37,004 nucleotides of DNA from contig PCNA01000013.1 of assembly GCA_002490245.1 (NCBI GenBank), positions 1 to 37,004 of the forward strand, in the 5' to 3' direction. The notes below the pieces were generated by a model. The model was not told the DNA's origin, did no database searches, and saw nothing but the letters and a program-made list of their open reading frames with translations. This document shows positions 1-7,186 of the stretch, piece by piece; position 1 is the stretch's first letter; each line of letters opens with the position of its first letter. The stretch is from Candidatus Bathyarchaeota archaeon B24-2. Its GTDB lineage: Archaea > Thermoproteota > Bathyarchaeia > Bathyarchaeales > B24-2. A program made the position numbers and the translations under genes.

Positions 1-240
1 TGCGTTCCCGACGACCTCGGAGCCAGAAAAGCGGTTTCATATTTCTACTTTGACGGAAAACTTCAATCCGGAGATACCGTTAGAAAATTCACGGAAAGGT
101 GGGAGGAGTTCAAGGGTTGGATAATTTATTATTTAATATGTGCTTATAATATGGAAAATAGGAAGGGGTGCGAAATATGGAAAAACAAAAACTATACGAA
201 AAGGGGTTGGAGAATTATCCAAAGGCGACAGTGTTTTTAA
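1..240 (+). CDS. C-terminal end of an unidentified protein (partial, cut by window edge)
   Basis: Frame 1 is open from the first base to a TAA at 238-240, giving about 79 residues without a start. The first 40 residues (GARKAVSYFYFDG..., TERWEEFKGW) look protein-like. The tail is lysine- and arginine-rich and overlaps the next gene by 64 bases, so the real protein may have ended earlier, with a frameshift near 120 where frame 2 meets TAA at 122-124. The reverse frames are mostly closed. I do not recognise the family. Confidence 0.3.
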   Translation, partial: CVPDDLGARKAVSYFYFDGKLQSGDTVRKFTERWEEFKGWIIYYLICAYNMENRKGCEIWKNKNYTKRGWRIIQRRQCF

Positions 241-692
241 CAAATGTTTTGCTATTGCTCTGGTTTGGATTCGCTGCTTACGGTATGTCTGCATTAAGAT
301 TTGCTGGGTTACCGATAATCTCCATTATTTATCTGCTATTTGCTTTCTTAATGTTAGGACTCATTTTGAGGAAACATCTTTGCACACATTGCTATTATTA
401 CAACAAGTTGTGTGGCATGGGCTGGGGTAAATTGAGCTCGTATGTATTCAAAGAGAAATCGGGCAATTACGAACTCGGAATGAAACTTGCTGGCTTAACT
501 TGGGGTTTATTGATAATCGTTCCAATCATCGCCATTCCTGTTGCGATGTTTCTACACGAGGAATTTTTAGTGCCCGGTGGAATAAGTCTAACCGGCTTCC
601 TGGCGATGATGGTTGTGAACCAGTTCTGGAGAAAAAAGGGATGCGTGCAATGTAAGATGAGATATACCTGTAAGGCGAGCGCTGCCAAGTGA
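177..692 (+). CDS. Cysteine-rich four-helix membrane protein, function unknown
   Basis: This 171-residue protein starts at ATG 177, preceded by a GGAAGGGG ribosome-binding site; the in-frame GTG at 168 overlaps that site. Four hydrophobic segments are visible (about residues 18-38, 43-66, 104-126 and 131-149). Two cysteine clusters lie next to membrane segments: CTHCYYYNKLC (C-x2-C-x6-C) between helices 2 and 3, and CVQCKMRYTC (C-x2-C-x4-C) near the C-terminus. Their spacing suggests a metal or Fe-S site or redox-active thiols, which is inference. The stop codon overlaps the start of the endonuclease III gene (ATGA), so the two are probably co-transcribed. No family name can be given safely. 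Confidence 0.75.
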   Translation: MEKQKLYEKGLENYPKATVFLTNVLLLLWFGFAAYGMSALRFAGLPIISIIYLLFAFLMLGLILRKHLCTHCYYYNKLCGMGWGKLSSYVFKEKSGNYELGMKLAGLTWGLLIIVPIIAIPVAMFLHEEFLVPGGISLTGFLAMMVVNQFWRKKGCVQCKMRYTCKASAAK

Positions 693-1366
693 TGAATATG
701 GGAACAAAACTTCAAAAGATAGTGGAGATCCTATCAAAGAAATACGAAATTAACGAGTGGTGGGGAAGATATACTCCGTTTGAAACGTTGGTTAGTATAA
801 TCCTTTCCCAGCGAACGTACTGGAAAAATGTGAAAACCGCCACCGAAAGATTTGCTGAGAGGTTTAACGGCGTTGGAGACGTGGCAAAAGCAAGCGTGAA
901 AGAGATTGAGGAAGTTATTAGACCAGCGGGTCTGTATAAGGTCAGAGCCAGAAGAATTAAGAATATCGCCAGAGACTTGATTGAAAAATATGATGGAAAG
1001 TTAGATGAAATATTGAATCTTCCCTACGATGAAGCCAAGAAAAAACTGATAACGATAAAGGGAATTGGGCCGAAAACCGCGGATGTCTTTTTAATGGCGA
1101 CCAAGGGAGAACAAGTTCTACCGGTCGACGTTCACATTTTCAGAATAATGAAAAGATTGAGAATAGCCTGTGAAAGAGATGATTATGAGAGTTTGAGAGC
1201 GAAACTCGAATCTGAGATACCACCAGTACAAAGAACGAAAACCCATCTGATACTGATAGAATTTGGAAGGCGAATTTGCAGAGCACGAAACCCCAAATGT
1301 GAGGAATGCCCGATCAAAAGATATTGCGAGGTTAGGAAAAACGATCTTGCGATGCCAAACATATAG
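692..1366 (+). CDS. nth: Endonuclease III (HhH-GPD DNA glycosylase/AP lyase)
   Basis: A 224-residue base-excision-repair enzyme that removes oxidised pyrimidines and cleaves the abasic site. The helix-hairpin-helix reads TIKGIGPKTAD with the catalytic lysine at about residue 128, and the catalytic aspartate lies in VDVHIFRI at about residue 146. A complete [4Fe-4S] loop follows at C196-x6-C203-x2-C206-x5-C212. Length is normal for Nth. ATG 692 overlaps the upstream TGA; GTG 689 and ATG 698 are alternatives. It uses AAA and ATT codons more than genes beyond 1860, which prefer AAG and ATA, hinting at a different origin or genomic neighbourhood. Confidence 0.93.
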   Translation: MNMGTKLQKIVEILSKKYEINEWWGRYTPFETLVSIILSQRTYWKNVKTATERFAERFNGVGDVAKASVKEIEEVIRPAGLYKVRARRIKNIARDLIEKYDGKLDEILNLPYDEAKKKLITIKGIGPKTADVFLMATKGEQVLPVDVHIFRIMKRLRIACERDDYESLRAKLESEIPPVQRTKTHLILIEFGRRICRARNPKCEECPIKRYCEVRKNDLAMPNI

Positions 1367-1389
1367 AATCTTGCGAGCCCTCGAAAACT

Positions 1390-1491
1390 CAAAATTTCTC
1401 TGAAAGAAATTTTGCCCTTCGGACGCCTAACAGCAGATAAAAGGGAAAAATCAAAGATTCCCCCAAATTGCCTTCGGCAACTTCTTTTATC
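1390..1491 (+). other. Intergenic region of nested inverted repeats (possible structured RNA or terminator complex)
   Basis: Downstream of nth, several perfect inverted repeats sit within about 100 bases. CAAAATTTCT/AGAAATTTTG (1390-1399 with 1405-1414) is a 10-bp stem with a 5-base loop. GATAAAAG/CTTTTATC (1436-1443 with 1484-1491) encloses two smaller hairpins, GGGAA/TTCCC (1443-1447 with 1458-1462) and TTGCC/GGCAA (1468-1472 with 1476-1480). The layout resembles a three-way junction. There is no long T tract after the first stem, so a plain intrinsic terminator is not obvious. Its role is unknown. Confidence 0.45.
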
Positions 1492-1719
1492 CGCGATACA
1501 TCATACGGCATTCCACCCCCTTCGCTAAATAGCACATCCGGAGGTAAGTTTGCGATAATAGAGCCGTCTGCAGGATATAGGTGGCGGGTAAACGAGGATT
1601 TAAAGAGGAAACTTGAGAACTTTGGGCTCAAAAATGTTAAAATTTATCCCCGTGATGATGGCTATCCTAAGAAGAGAAATGTGTATATAATTTACGGAGA
1701 AAAGGAAGGTAAAAAATGA
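1441..1719 (+). pseudogene. Remnant of the C-terminal part of a class I SAM-dependent methyltransferase (tentative)
   Basis: The reading frame is open from 1441 to TGA 1717-1719. From about 1540 it reads like the last strands of a Rossmann methyltransferase: a GGKFAIIEP segment (as in the common PGGxxxxxEP strand), then a helix with KLENFGLKNVKIYP and a closing NVYIIYG strand. The SAM-binding N-terminal two thirds are missing, and the sequence before 1530 is hairpin-rich and does not look coding. A small intact protein from TTG 1468 (83 residues) is possible but lacks a convincing ribosome-binding site. The methyltransferase reading is inference from pattern only. Confidence 0.4.
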
Positions 1720-1858
1720 GGTGTGGGGCTCCGTGAACTCTCCGCTTCAGTGCTTTCACACCCGAGCGATAAATTATACAGCGTTTCACCAACAATAAGT
1801 TAACAGAACCCGTTTTGAAAACTTTTTTATTCTCGGAAACCTAAAGGATAGGAGAAGC
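1720..1858 (+). promoter_or_regulatory. Gene-poor spacer with a hairpin and the LysE gene promoter
   Basis: GGTGTG (1720-1725) can pair with CACACC (1757-1762), with a smaller TGAA/TTCA stem inside. Further on, a T-rich TATA-like stretch (CTTTTTTATTC, about 1822-1832) lies about 30 bases before the exporter start, and GGAG precedes that start. Nothing else is recognisable. Confidence 0.35.
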
Positions 1859-2512
1859 ATGATGGACTTGCTGAGCTTCTTCACGATGGTCGTAGTAATA
1901 TCTGCGTCTGGAGCCCTTGCACCGGGCCCCATGTTCTTCGCTAACATTTCTCGTGGGATAGAGGGGGGCTCTAAGAGCGGTTTATACTTCTCTGTAGGAC
2001 ATACGGTAGTGGAGTTGCCGCTTATCCTGATTCTGGCTAAAGGATTGTTGTCGACTTCTGCTAGACCTCTAGTAAGCGTCATAGCGGGTTTACTTGGCGG
2101 TGTAACCCTGATCGTTTTCGGTTTACTACAGGTTAAGGGGGCGTGGAGTGGGGTCAAAAACTTCAACCCTTCGAGCAGAGGTTTGGGTAGAAGCTCGCTT
2201 GTCCTCGGAATAGCGTTAAGCGGTTTAAATCCGTTCTTCATATTTTGGTGGTTAACCGTCGGCATGAAGTTGATCTATGAGGCTTTAGCCCTAGCTTCAC
2301 TGTTTGGATTGCTTTTCATGTTTATATGCCATATATGGATCGACTATGCGTGGCTTATCTTAACGGCGCACTTAGCGAAAAAAGGGAGGAACGTTCTCAA
2401 GAGTAAGGCGTATCAAGTTTTAACCTTAATCTTCGGTTTACTTCTCCTCTACTATGGAGTGACTTTCCTCACGGAGGGCGTGAACGGACTACTTTCAATA
2501 GTTTATTCATGA
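1859..2512 (+). CDS. LysE/RhtB-family amino-acid exporter
   Basis: A 217-residue polytopic membrane protein of the LysE family, which exports amino acids or similar small solutes. The N-terminal helix carries the family-type segment ASGALAPGPMF, followed by about five more hydrophobic segments, and NPFFIFWW marks the second half. Length is typical. Two ATGs (1859 and 1862) follow a GGAG site; either may be used. It converges on the M20 peptidase gene with only 5 bases between stops. The pairing suggests, without proof, that one gene releases amino acids and the other exports an excess. The substrate cannot be read from sequence. Confidence 0.85.
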   Translation: MMDLLSFFTMVVVISASGALAPGPMFFANISRGIEGGSKSGLYFSVGHTVVELPLILILAKGLLSTSARPLVSVIAGLLGGVTLIVFGLLQVKGAWSGVKNFNPSSRGLGRSSLVLGIALSGLNPFFIFWWLTVGMKLIYEALALASLFGLLFMFICHIWIDYAWLILTAHLAKKGRNVLKSKAYQVLTLIFGLLLLYYGVTFLTEGVNGLLSIVYS

Positions 2513-2517
2513 CGGGC

Positions 2518-3876
2518 TTAGGGTCTCTCTGCATAAGAGGCTATGAAGCGAGCGTAGAACTTTATCGACCTAATGAAGTCTTCGACCCTGATGTTCTCGT
2601 TCGGCGAGTGTATGTTGGATTCCGGGTATCCAACCCCTCCTCCGGAAACGACGGGAGTGTTCATCCAGTTCTTGATCAAGTATATTGGGGTCGTGCCTGC
2701 CGTGGTCGGAATCACGACGGGTTTAACCCCATAGACCTCCTCTAGCTTACCTACTACGAGCTTCACGAAGGGGTCACTCGGCGAAGTCTTCGCCGCCTCA
2801 TATCCACCTAGCTTTTCAACTTTTATGTCGCCGAAACCTTCGGCCTTAAGGTAGTTAACTAAGCTTTCATACAGTTTATCAGGGTTTTGCGCCTCCACCA
2901 GTCGGAAGTCTAGTTTAACTTTAGCTATCGACGGAAGCACGGTCTTCATACCCGGACCCTTATAGCCCGAGTCGAAACCGCAGATGTTACATGTGGTTCC
3001 ATAGTAGAGTTTCTTCCTGCTCTCTACCCCCGAAACCCCGCCTAAGTAACGCTGAATTCCGAAGCGCTTCTTCTCTGCGTCTTCATCGAAGGGTATCTCC
3101 TCAAGCAACTTAACCTCTTCTTCAGACGGTTCCTTCACGTCGTCGTACCAGCCTGGAATCTTTATCCTCTCGTCCTCACCTTTTATCGTGGCTAAAGCCC
3201 ACACAAGCCTCCAAGCAGGGTTAGGTAGAAGCGGAGCCCAAGATGAGTGGGCATCTCGACTTGGACCTATCGCGGTGAGCTCGACCGTTAGGATCCCTTT
3301 AGCCCCTAAGGTTACTATGGGTCTATCCTTCTCGTCTACTCCGTCTCCCTCCCAGAAGTAGCCTTCAGCCCTCAGTAAGTCCATGTTCTCTTTAACGTAT
3401 CTGGGTAGGTGTATGCTTCCTATCTCCTCTTCGCCTTCGATCAAGAAGCGTATGTTCACGGGAACTTTGCCTAGGACTTCGGAGACCGCTTCGACGGCTT
3501 TGAGTCTGGCCACTATGTTTCCCTTATTATCCGATACACCTCTACCGTAGATCTTCCCGTTTCTGACTTCAGGTTTAAATGGTGGGGAAGCCCAGAGGTC
3601 TAATGGGTCGACTGGCTGAACGTCGTAATGGTTGTAGAAGCCTATCGTATGCTCTACACCTTTCGAGTTAACCTCCCCTATAACGACAGGATTTGCACCC
3701 TCGAGTCGTTTAAGGTGGGTCTTTACGCCTACCTCAGACATCATATCGACTAAAGTTTCGACGCACTCCTCTATACCTAAGTTCTGCGCCGAGACGCTGG
3801 GCTTCTCGCAGAGCCTGATCAAATCCTTAATGAACCTCTCCCTGTTCGACTCGATAAAATCAGTTAACTCCTCCAT
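2518..3876 (-). CDS. M20-family metallopeptidase (dipeptidase/ArgE/DapE-like)
   Basis: A 452-residue cytosolic di-zinc hydrolase. Metal ligands and catalytic residues are visible in order: NHYDVQP (His ligand, about residue 83), GRGVSDNKG (bridging Asp), EGEEEIGS (catalytic Glu and Glu ligand), EGDGVDEKDRP (Asp ligand) and the C-terminal SNIHSPNE (last His ligand). The central lid or dimerisation domain lies at about residues 195-320. Length and motif spacing fit the CNDP-like dipeptidase branch better than the shorter ArgE/DapE enzymes, but the substrate remains open. No signal peptide is seen. It is transcribed separately from the convergent exporter gene. Confidence 0.9.
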   Translation of the reverse strand: MEELTDFIESNRERFIKDLIRLCEKPSVSAQNLGIEECVETLVDMMSEVGVKTHLKRLEGANPVVIGEVNSKGVEHTIGFYNHYDVQPVDPLDLWASPPFKPEVRNGKIYGRGVSDNKGNIVARLKAVEAVSEVLGKVPVNIRFLIEGEEEIGSIHLPRYVKENMDLLRAEGYFWEGDGVDEKDRPIVTLGAKGILTVELTAIGPSRDAHSSWAPLLPNPAWRLVWALATIKGEDERIKIPGWYDDVKEPSEEEVKLLEEIPFDEDAEKKRFGIQRYLGGVSGVESRKKLYYGTTCNICGFDSGYKGPGMKTVLPSIAKVKLDFRLVEAQNPDKLYESLVNYLKAEGFGDIKVEKLGGYEAAKTSPSDPFVKLVVGKLEEVYGVKPVVIPTTAGTTPIYLIKNWMNTPVVSGGGVGYPESNIHSPNENIRVEDFIRSIKFYARFIASYAERP

Positions 3877-3944
3877 AACCCTTCATCCTCTCGACTAAGA
3901 GATTAAATGGTGAAGCACATTTTAATTTTAAGGATCTTAAAGTT

Positions 3945-4991
3945 TTAGGTTAGCCTCTTTATATAGTCGCGTCCTCCTCCCTCCAAGGTTCCGACTAGGA
4001 GCCTATGATACGTTTCTCCTGTAAGCTTATCCTCAACTACCTCGATTTTACCTCTAGCCTCTATAACGTCTCCTTCACGGGCTATGTCGGCGTAGACCCC
4101 CTCGTAAGAGGCTACTTCCCTTAAATCCACGTCTTTAGGCCCTTCGAGTACTTTGACCTTCTCGACTAGATACTTGGCTGGCGTGAAGAAAGATTCCCGC
4201 TCATCGCTTATCACCGCACGAATTTTTCCGTAGCCTCGAGGGTAGTAGACTCTATCCCCATACTTCTCTGCTTCCGACTCGACTCTCACAGGGTTTATCG
4301 AGAAACGTGTACCCTTGAATATGCCTATCCTCCACATACTCTCGAGCATCTTTTCCGCGTCCTTAAAGGATATCGGGCATTCACGAACCCTTCTCTCACA
4401 CCATTCGTAGCCTTCACGTCCACTTAACCTTTCGATCGGAACATCCTCGTCGTTGAAGGCTTGTAGGATACCCTCCTTTATTTTCCTGCAGTTTTCATAC
4501 CCATAGACCGTTATGTCTATGTCTGAAATTTCTGGCCTCCATAAGCCGAGAAGGATAGAGCCTGTTACACCGAAATCTTTTGTCGAGACCCCGCTTAGCT
4601 GAGATAGTCGGTCGACGAGTTCTATTAGCTTCTCTATCAACCTGTCTTTAGGCGGATCCTCCATCAACTTCGAGAGGCAGGTCTCTGGCACATAGTGCTT
4701 TCTGATAGATCTTACAGGCACCCCACTCATCTTTATATGATATACGTGGGAGTAGAACAGATAATTCGGATACTTACTACTCAGAAGTCTTAGAGTATCC
4801 ATTAAATCAGGCATGGTATACCGATAGATGACCCTACAGAACTTTAGGGTGGATCCCCATTCACCCTCCCTGCTTGGCATGTACTTCAGGTAGGAGATTA
4901 TCCTATCGGGTGGATGCGTCGACCCAACGACGCAGAAGATCAGCCTTTCTTCAGTCTCTACGTAATCTTTGTCTCTAAAACCTCTCTTCAA
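3945..4991 (-). CDS. Archaeal predicted nucleotidyltransferase, paralog A
   Basis: 348 residues. An N-terminal domain carries the shared THPPDRIISYLKY signature. A polymerase-beta-type nucleotidyltransferase core has GSILLGLWRPEISDIDITVYG (GS...DxD, about residues 145-165). A C-terminal module reads SYEGVYADIAREGDVIEARGK. It is homologous to the two following genes. The third catalytic acid of the fold, seen as KVEFEPVK in paralog B, is replaced here (RFSINPVR), so activity may be altered or lost. Translation appears to start at TTG 4991 after GGAG/GAAGG. It is divergent from paralog B across a 103-base spacer with one TATA-like element. The substrate is unknown. Confidence 0.85.
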   Translation of the reverse strand: MKRGFRDKDYVETEERLIFCVVGSTHPPDRIISYLKYMPSREGEWGSTLKFCRVIYRYTMPDLMDTLRLLSSKYPNYLFYSHVYHIKMSGVPVRSIRKHYVPETCLSKLMEDPPKDRLIEKLIELVDRLSQLSGVSTKDFGVTGSILLGLWRPEISDIDITVYGYENCRKIKEGILQAFNDEDVPIERLSGREGYEWCERRVRECPISFKDAEKMLESMWRIGIFKGTRFSINPVRVESEAEKYGDRVYYPRGYGKIRAVISDERESFFTPAKYLVEKVKVLEGPKDVDLREVASYEGVYADIAREGDVIEARGKIEVVEDKLTGETYHRLLVGTLEGGGRDYIKRLT

Positions 4992-5031
4992 CCTTCTTTC
5001 TCTCCACGACAGAAAAAAGGTGGCGAGACAC

Positions 5032-5044
5032 CTATATATTTAAA
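5032..5044. promoter_or_regulatory. TATA-like element shared by two divergent nucleotidyltransferase genes
   Basis: CTATATATTTAAA sits about 57 bases before the GTG of paralog B and about 45 bases before the TTG of paralog A. Its near-palindromic TATATA core could serve either direction. It is the only good TATA candidate in the spacer, so shared or competing transcription is likely by inference. Confidence 0.5.
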
Positions 5045-5094
5045 GTGCTCCAGAATAAAGTGAGACCGTTAGAGAGGGGGTAGACGGAAGCGCT

Positions 5095-6150
5095 GTGCAG
5101 CGCCTCAGAGACCGAGACTCCATAATAACGGCTGAGGGAATAATCTTTAGGGTCTATGGATACGACCACCCACCTAAAGCCTACATATGCGACGTCGAGT
5201 ATGCGCCTTCATCGGTTTATATCTCTACAGACCCTAGAGCCTTAAGAGACGGGGGACGTGAGAAATACTATAAGTTCTACGCCGACGAGGGGTTAAAGTT
5301 CGTTAGGAAGAACTACCCTAAATACTCGGTGTACTATGAGCCTTTAGGAACTAGCTTGGTGGGTGTGAAGGAAAAGGATATACATAGGATAGTGAAGCCC
5401 GAACTTAAGTTCAGGGAGTTGATAAGTGAAGAGTCGAAAGACGTTCTAACGAAGGCCCTTAAGTCGATCTTCGATGAGGTTTCTGTCGGGACAGGTTTAT
5501 CGATAAGCGATTTTGGAGTCTTCGGTTCTCTGCTACACGGCTTCTATAACCCCAGATATTCAGATATAGACCTCATAGTCTACGGGAGAAAGGAGCTAAA
5601 TAAGCTTAGAAGCTTCCTTGAAGACTCGTATGGAAGTGGAGGAGTACTTGAAAACGAGTTCGACAGTCCGACGGCTGTCTCAGGGAAGACTTGGAGATTC
5701 AGGAATTATAGCCTGAGAGAGTACTTAAAGCATCAAAGAAGAAAACTGATCTACGCCGTGTACATGGACAAGGAGTCTGGTAGGAGGATAAAGGTGGAGT
5801 TTGAGCCCGTTAAGAGGTGGGACGAGATCGGAAGCTATTACGAAGCTGGGGCTAAGGTTCGCAGGGTGGGTTGGATAAAGGCTTTAGCGAGGATAACAGA
5901 CGACTCAGACTCTCCGTTCATCCCGTCGGTTTACGGGATAGAAGTAGAGAAGATACTCGAAGGAGAGAGAATCACCGATATAATCAGGATAATGTCGTAT
6001 GTCGAGGAGTTTAGGATGCAGGCGTTCAAGGACGAGCTAGTCTACGTCGAGGGAAACCTTGAAGAAGTCTTAAGTCCTAGAGGAAGATTCCACCAAATAA
6101 CCCTCACGTACTGCGATAGATACTACGATCAAGCCTTAAAGGTTATCTAA
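5095..6150 (+). CDS. Archaeal predicted nucleotidyltransferase, paralog B (best-preserved active site)
   Basis: 351 residues, homologous to its two neighbours. The N-terminus has YDHPPKAYI in place of THPPDRI. The nucleotidyltransferase core is GSLLHGFYNPRYSDIDLIVYG, and a strand with KVEFEPVK could supply the third acidic residue, which neither sister gene shows. The C-terminal domain contains SDSPFIPSVYGIEVEKILEG and a final strand-rich module. The start is GTG 5095 after a GGAAG site. The stop overlaps the convergent stop of paralog C by 3 bases. The family is widespread in archaea and its substrate is, to my knowledge, undetermined. Confidence 0.85.
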   Translation: MQRLRDRDSIITAEGIIFRVYGYDHPPKAYICDVEYAPSSVYISTDPRALRDGGREKYYKFYADEGLKFVRKNYPKYSVYYEPLGTSLVGVKEKDIHRIVKPELKFRELISEESKDVLTKALKSIFDEVSVGTGLSISDFGVFGSLLHGFYNPRYSDIDLIVYGRKELNKLRSFLEDSYGSGGVLENEFDSPTAVSGKTWRFRNYSLREYLKHQRRKLIYAVYMDKESGRRIKVEFEPVKRWDEIGSYYEAGAKVRRVGWIKALARITDDSDSPFIPSVYGIEVEKILEGERITDIIRIMSYVEEFRMQAFKDELVYVEGNLEEVLSPRGRFHQITLTYCDRYYDQALKVI

Positions 6151-7181
6151 CGTTTATCCACTACGATCATGTAGTCCTCCGGGGAACCACCTAACAACAC
6201 TCTATAATGATACTCCCTCCCGTCCGCTCTCTCCACCCTTTCAAGTTTGCCCTGAGCGACTATCAACTCGCCCTCTCTAGCCTGATCGCAGAATCTCCCG
6301 CGGAAGGATGCTATTTCGGTTATAGACTCAACCTTCCTGCCCTTAACGACCTCCACGTTCTCGATTCCATATCGACAGGGAGTGAATATCGAGTCCGAGC
6401 TATCGGCTACCTCAGCCTTAACTAAGATCCTTCCGCAGTTCTTGTATAGGATAGAGCCGTAGCTCTCCCTCTCCTCGTCGAAGTCCTTTACAAACCTTAT
6501 GAAGAACTCTCTATCCAGATATATGCCTTGGGTGACCTTACGTCTCTCCACTCTCTCAAAGTCTTCATAGCGCATATGCGTGTCGGGGTATCTGAATTTG
6601 TAGAGTTTCTTGAGCTCCTCTTCCCTGTAAGGTCTGACGCAGTCTTCCTCCTCTAGAAGTTCCCTCATAGTCTCATAGACGGCTAAACAGTTCTTTGACC
6701 CATAAACCACTATGTCTATGTCTGAGGATTCTTGATGGAGGCCTATCATCACCGATCCAGATATGCCGATACTCTCCCATGGTATCTTAGAGTGCCTCTT
6801 AATGACCTCGGCGAAACTTAGAGCCTTTAAAGTTAACTCGTCTAAACGATCCCTATTTAGCAGGGTTTCCTTAAGAAACTCGACGGGGTCATGGATCGAT
6901 TTAACTTCGTTGCGTGGAACCTCGCAGAGAACCTCGTCGAATACCGGGTCATATACTAGGTATCTCGGGTACCTCTCCTTTAGAAGCCTATATCTATCTT
7001 TTAGACTGTAGACTTTACGGTATAGCTTGCCTCCTTTAATTCTATTCCCGTTGACGTTTGGGTAGAAGCGGATGAAGGCTACTATGCGGTCTGGAGGGTG
7101 AACTAACCCCTTAACGTCGAAGAATAGGCCGTCTAAGGACTCTAGGATTTCACCTTCCCGTGCGTCTCTCCGCCTTCTCAT
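6147..7181 (-). CDS. Archaeal predicted nucleotidyltransferase, paralog C
   Basis: 344 residues from ATG 7181, which follows GGAAGATAGAAGGC and begins 5 bases after the stop of the upstream membrane-protein gene. The longer ORF-track version (start 7466) reads through that gene in another frame and would add 95 low-complexity residues, so I reject it. Shared features are GLVHPPDRIVAFIRFYP, the core GSVMIGLHQESSDIDIVVYG (one residue shorter between GS and DxD) and SDSIFTPCRYGIENVEVVKG with AREGELIVAQGKLE. The third catalytic acid position appears to be lost (FIRFVKDF). Likely co-transcribed with the ECF-type S component gene. Confidence 0.85.
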   Translation of the reverse strand: MRRRRDAREGEILESLDGLFFDVKGLVHPPDRIVAFIRFYPNVNGNRIKGGKLYRKVYSLKDRYRLLKERYPRYLVYDPVFDEVLCEVPRNEVKSIHDPVEFLKETLLNRDRLDELTLKALSFAEVIKRHSKIPWESIGISGSVMIGLHQESSDIDIVVYGSKNCLAVYETMRELLEEEDCVRPYREEELKKLYKFRYPDTHMRYEDFERVERRKVTQGIYLDREFFIRFVKDFDEERESYGSILYKNCGRILVKAEVADSSDSIFTPCRYGIENVEVVKGRKVESITEIASFRGRFCDQAREGELIVAQGKLERVERADGREYHYRVLLGGSPEDYMIVVDKR

Positions 7182-7186
7182 GCCTT

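Noticed and set aside
1786-2265. 159-residue minus-strand ORF over the LysE gene
   Set aside because: Antisense of a membrane-protein gene with no recognisable motif and no promoter; the LysE frame is clearly coding.
2509-2745. Plus-strand ORF after the LysE gene
   Set aside because: It is the antisense shadow of the M20 peptidase C-terminus, which carries conserved metal-ligand motifs.
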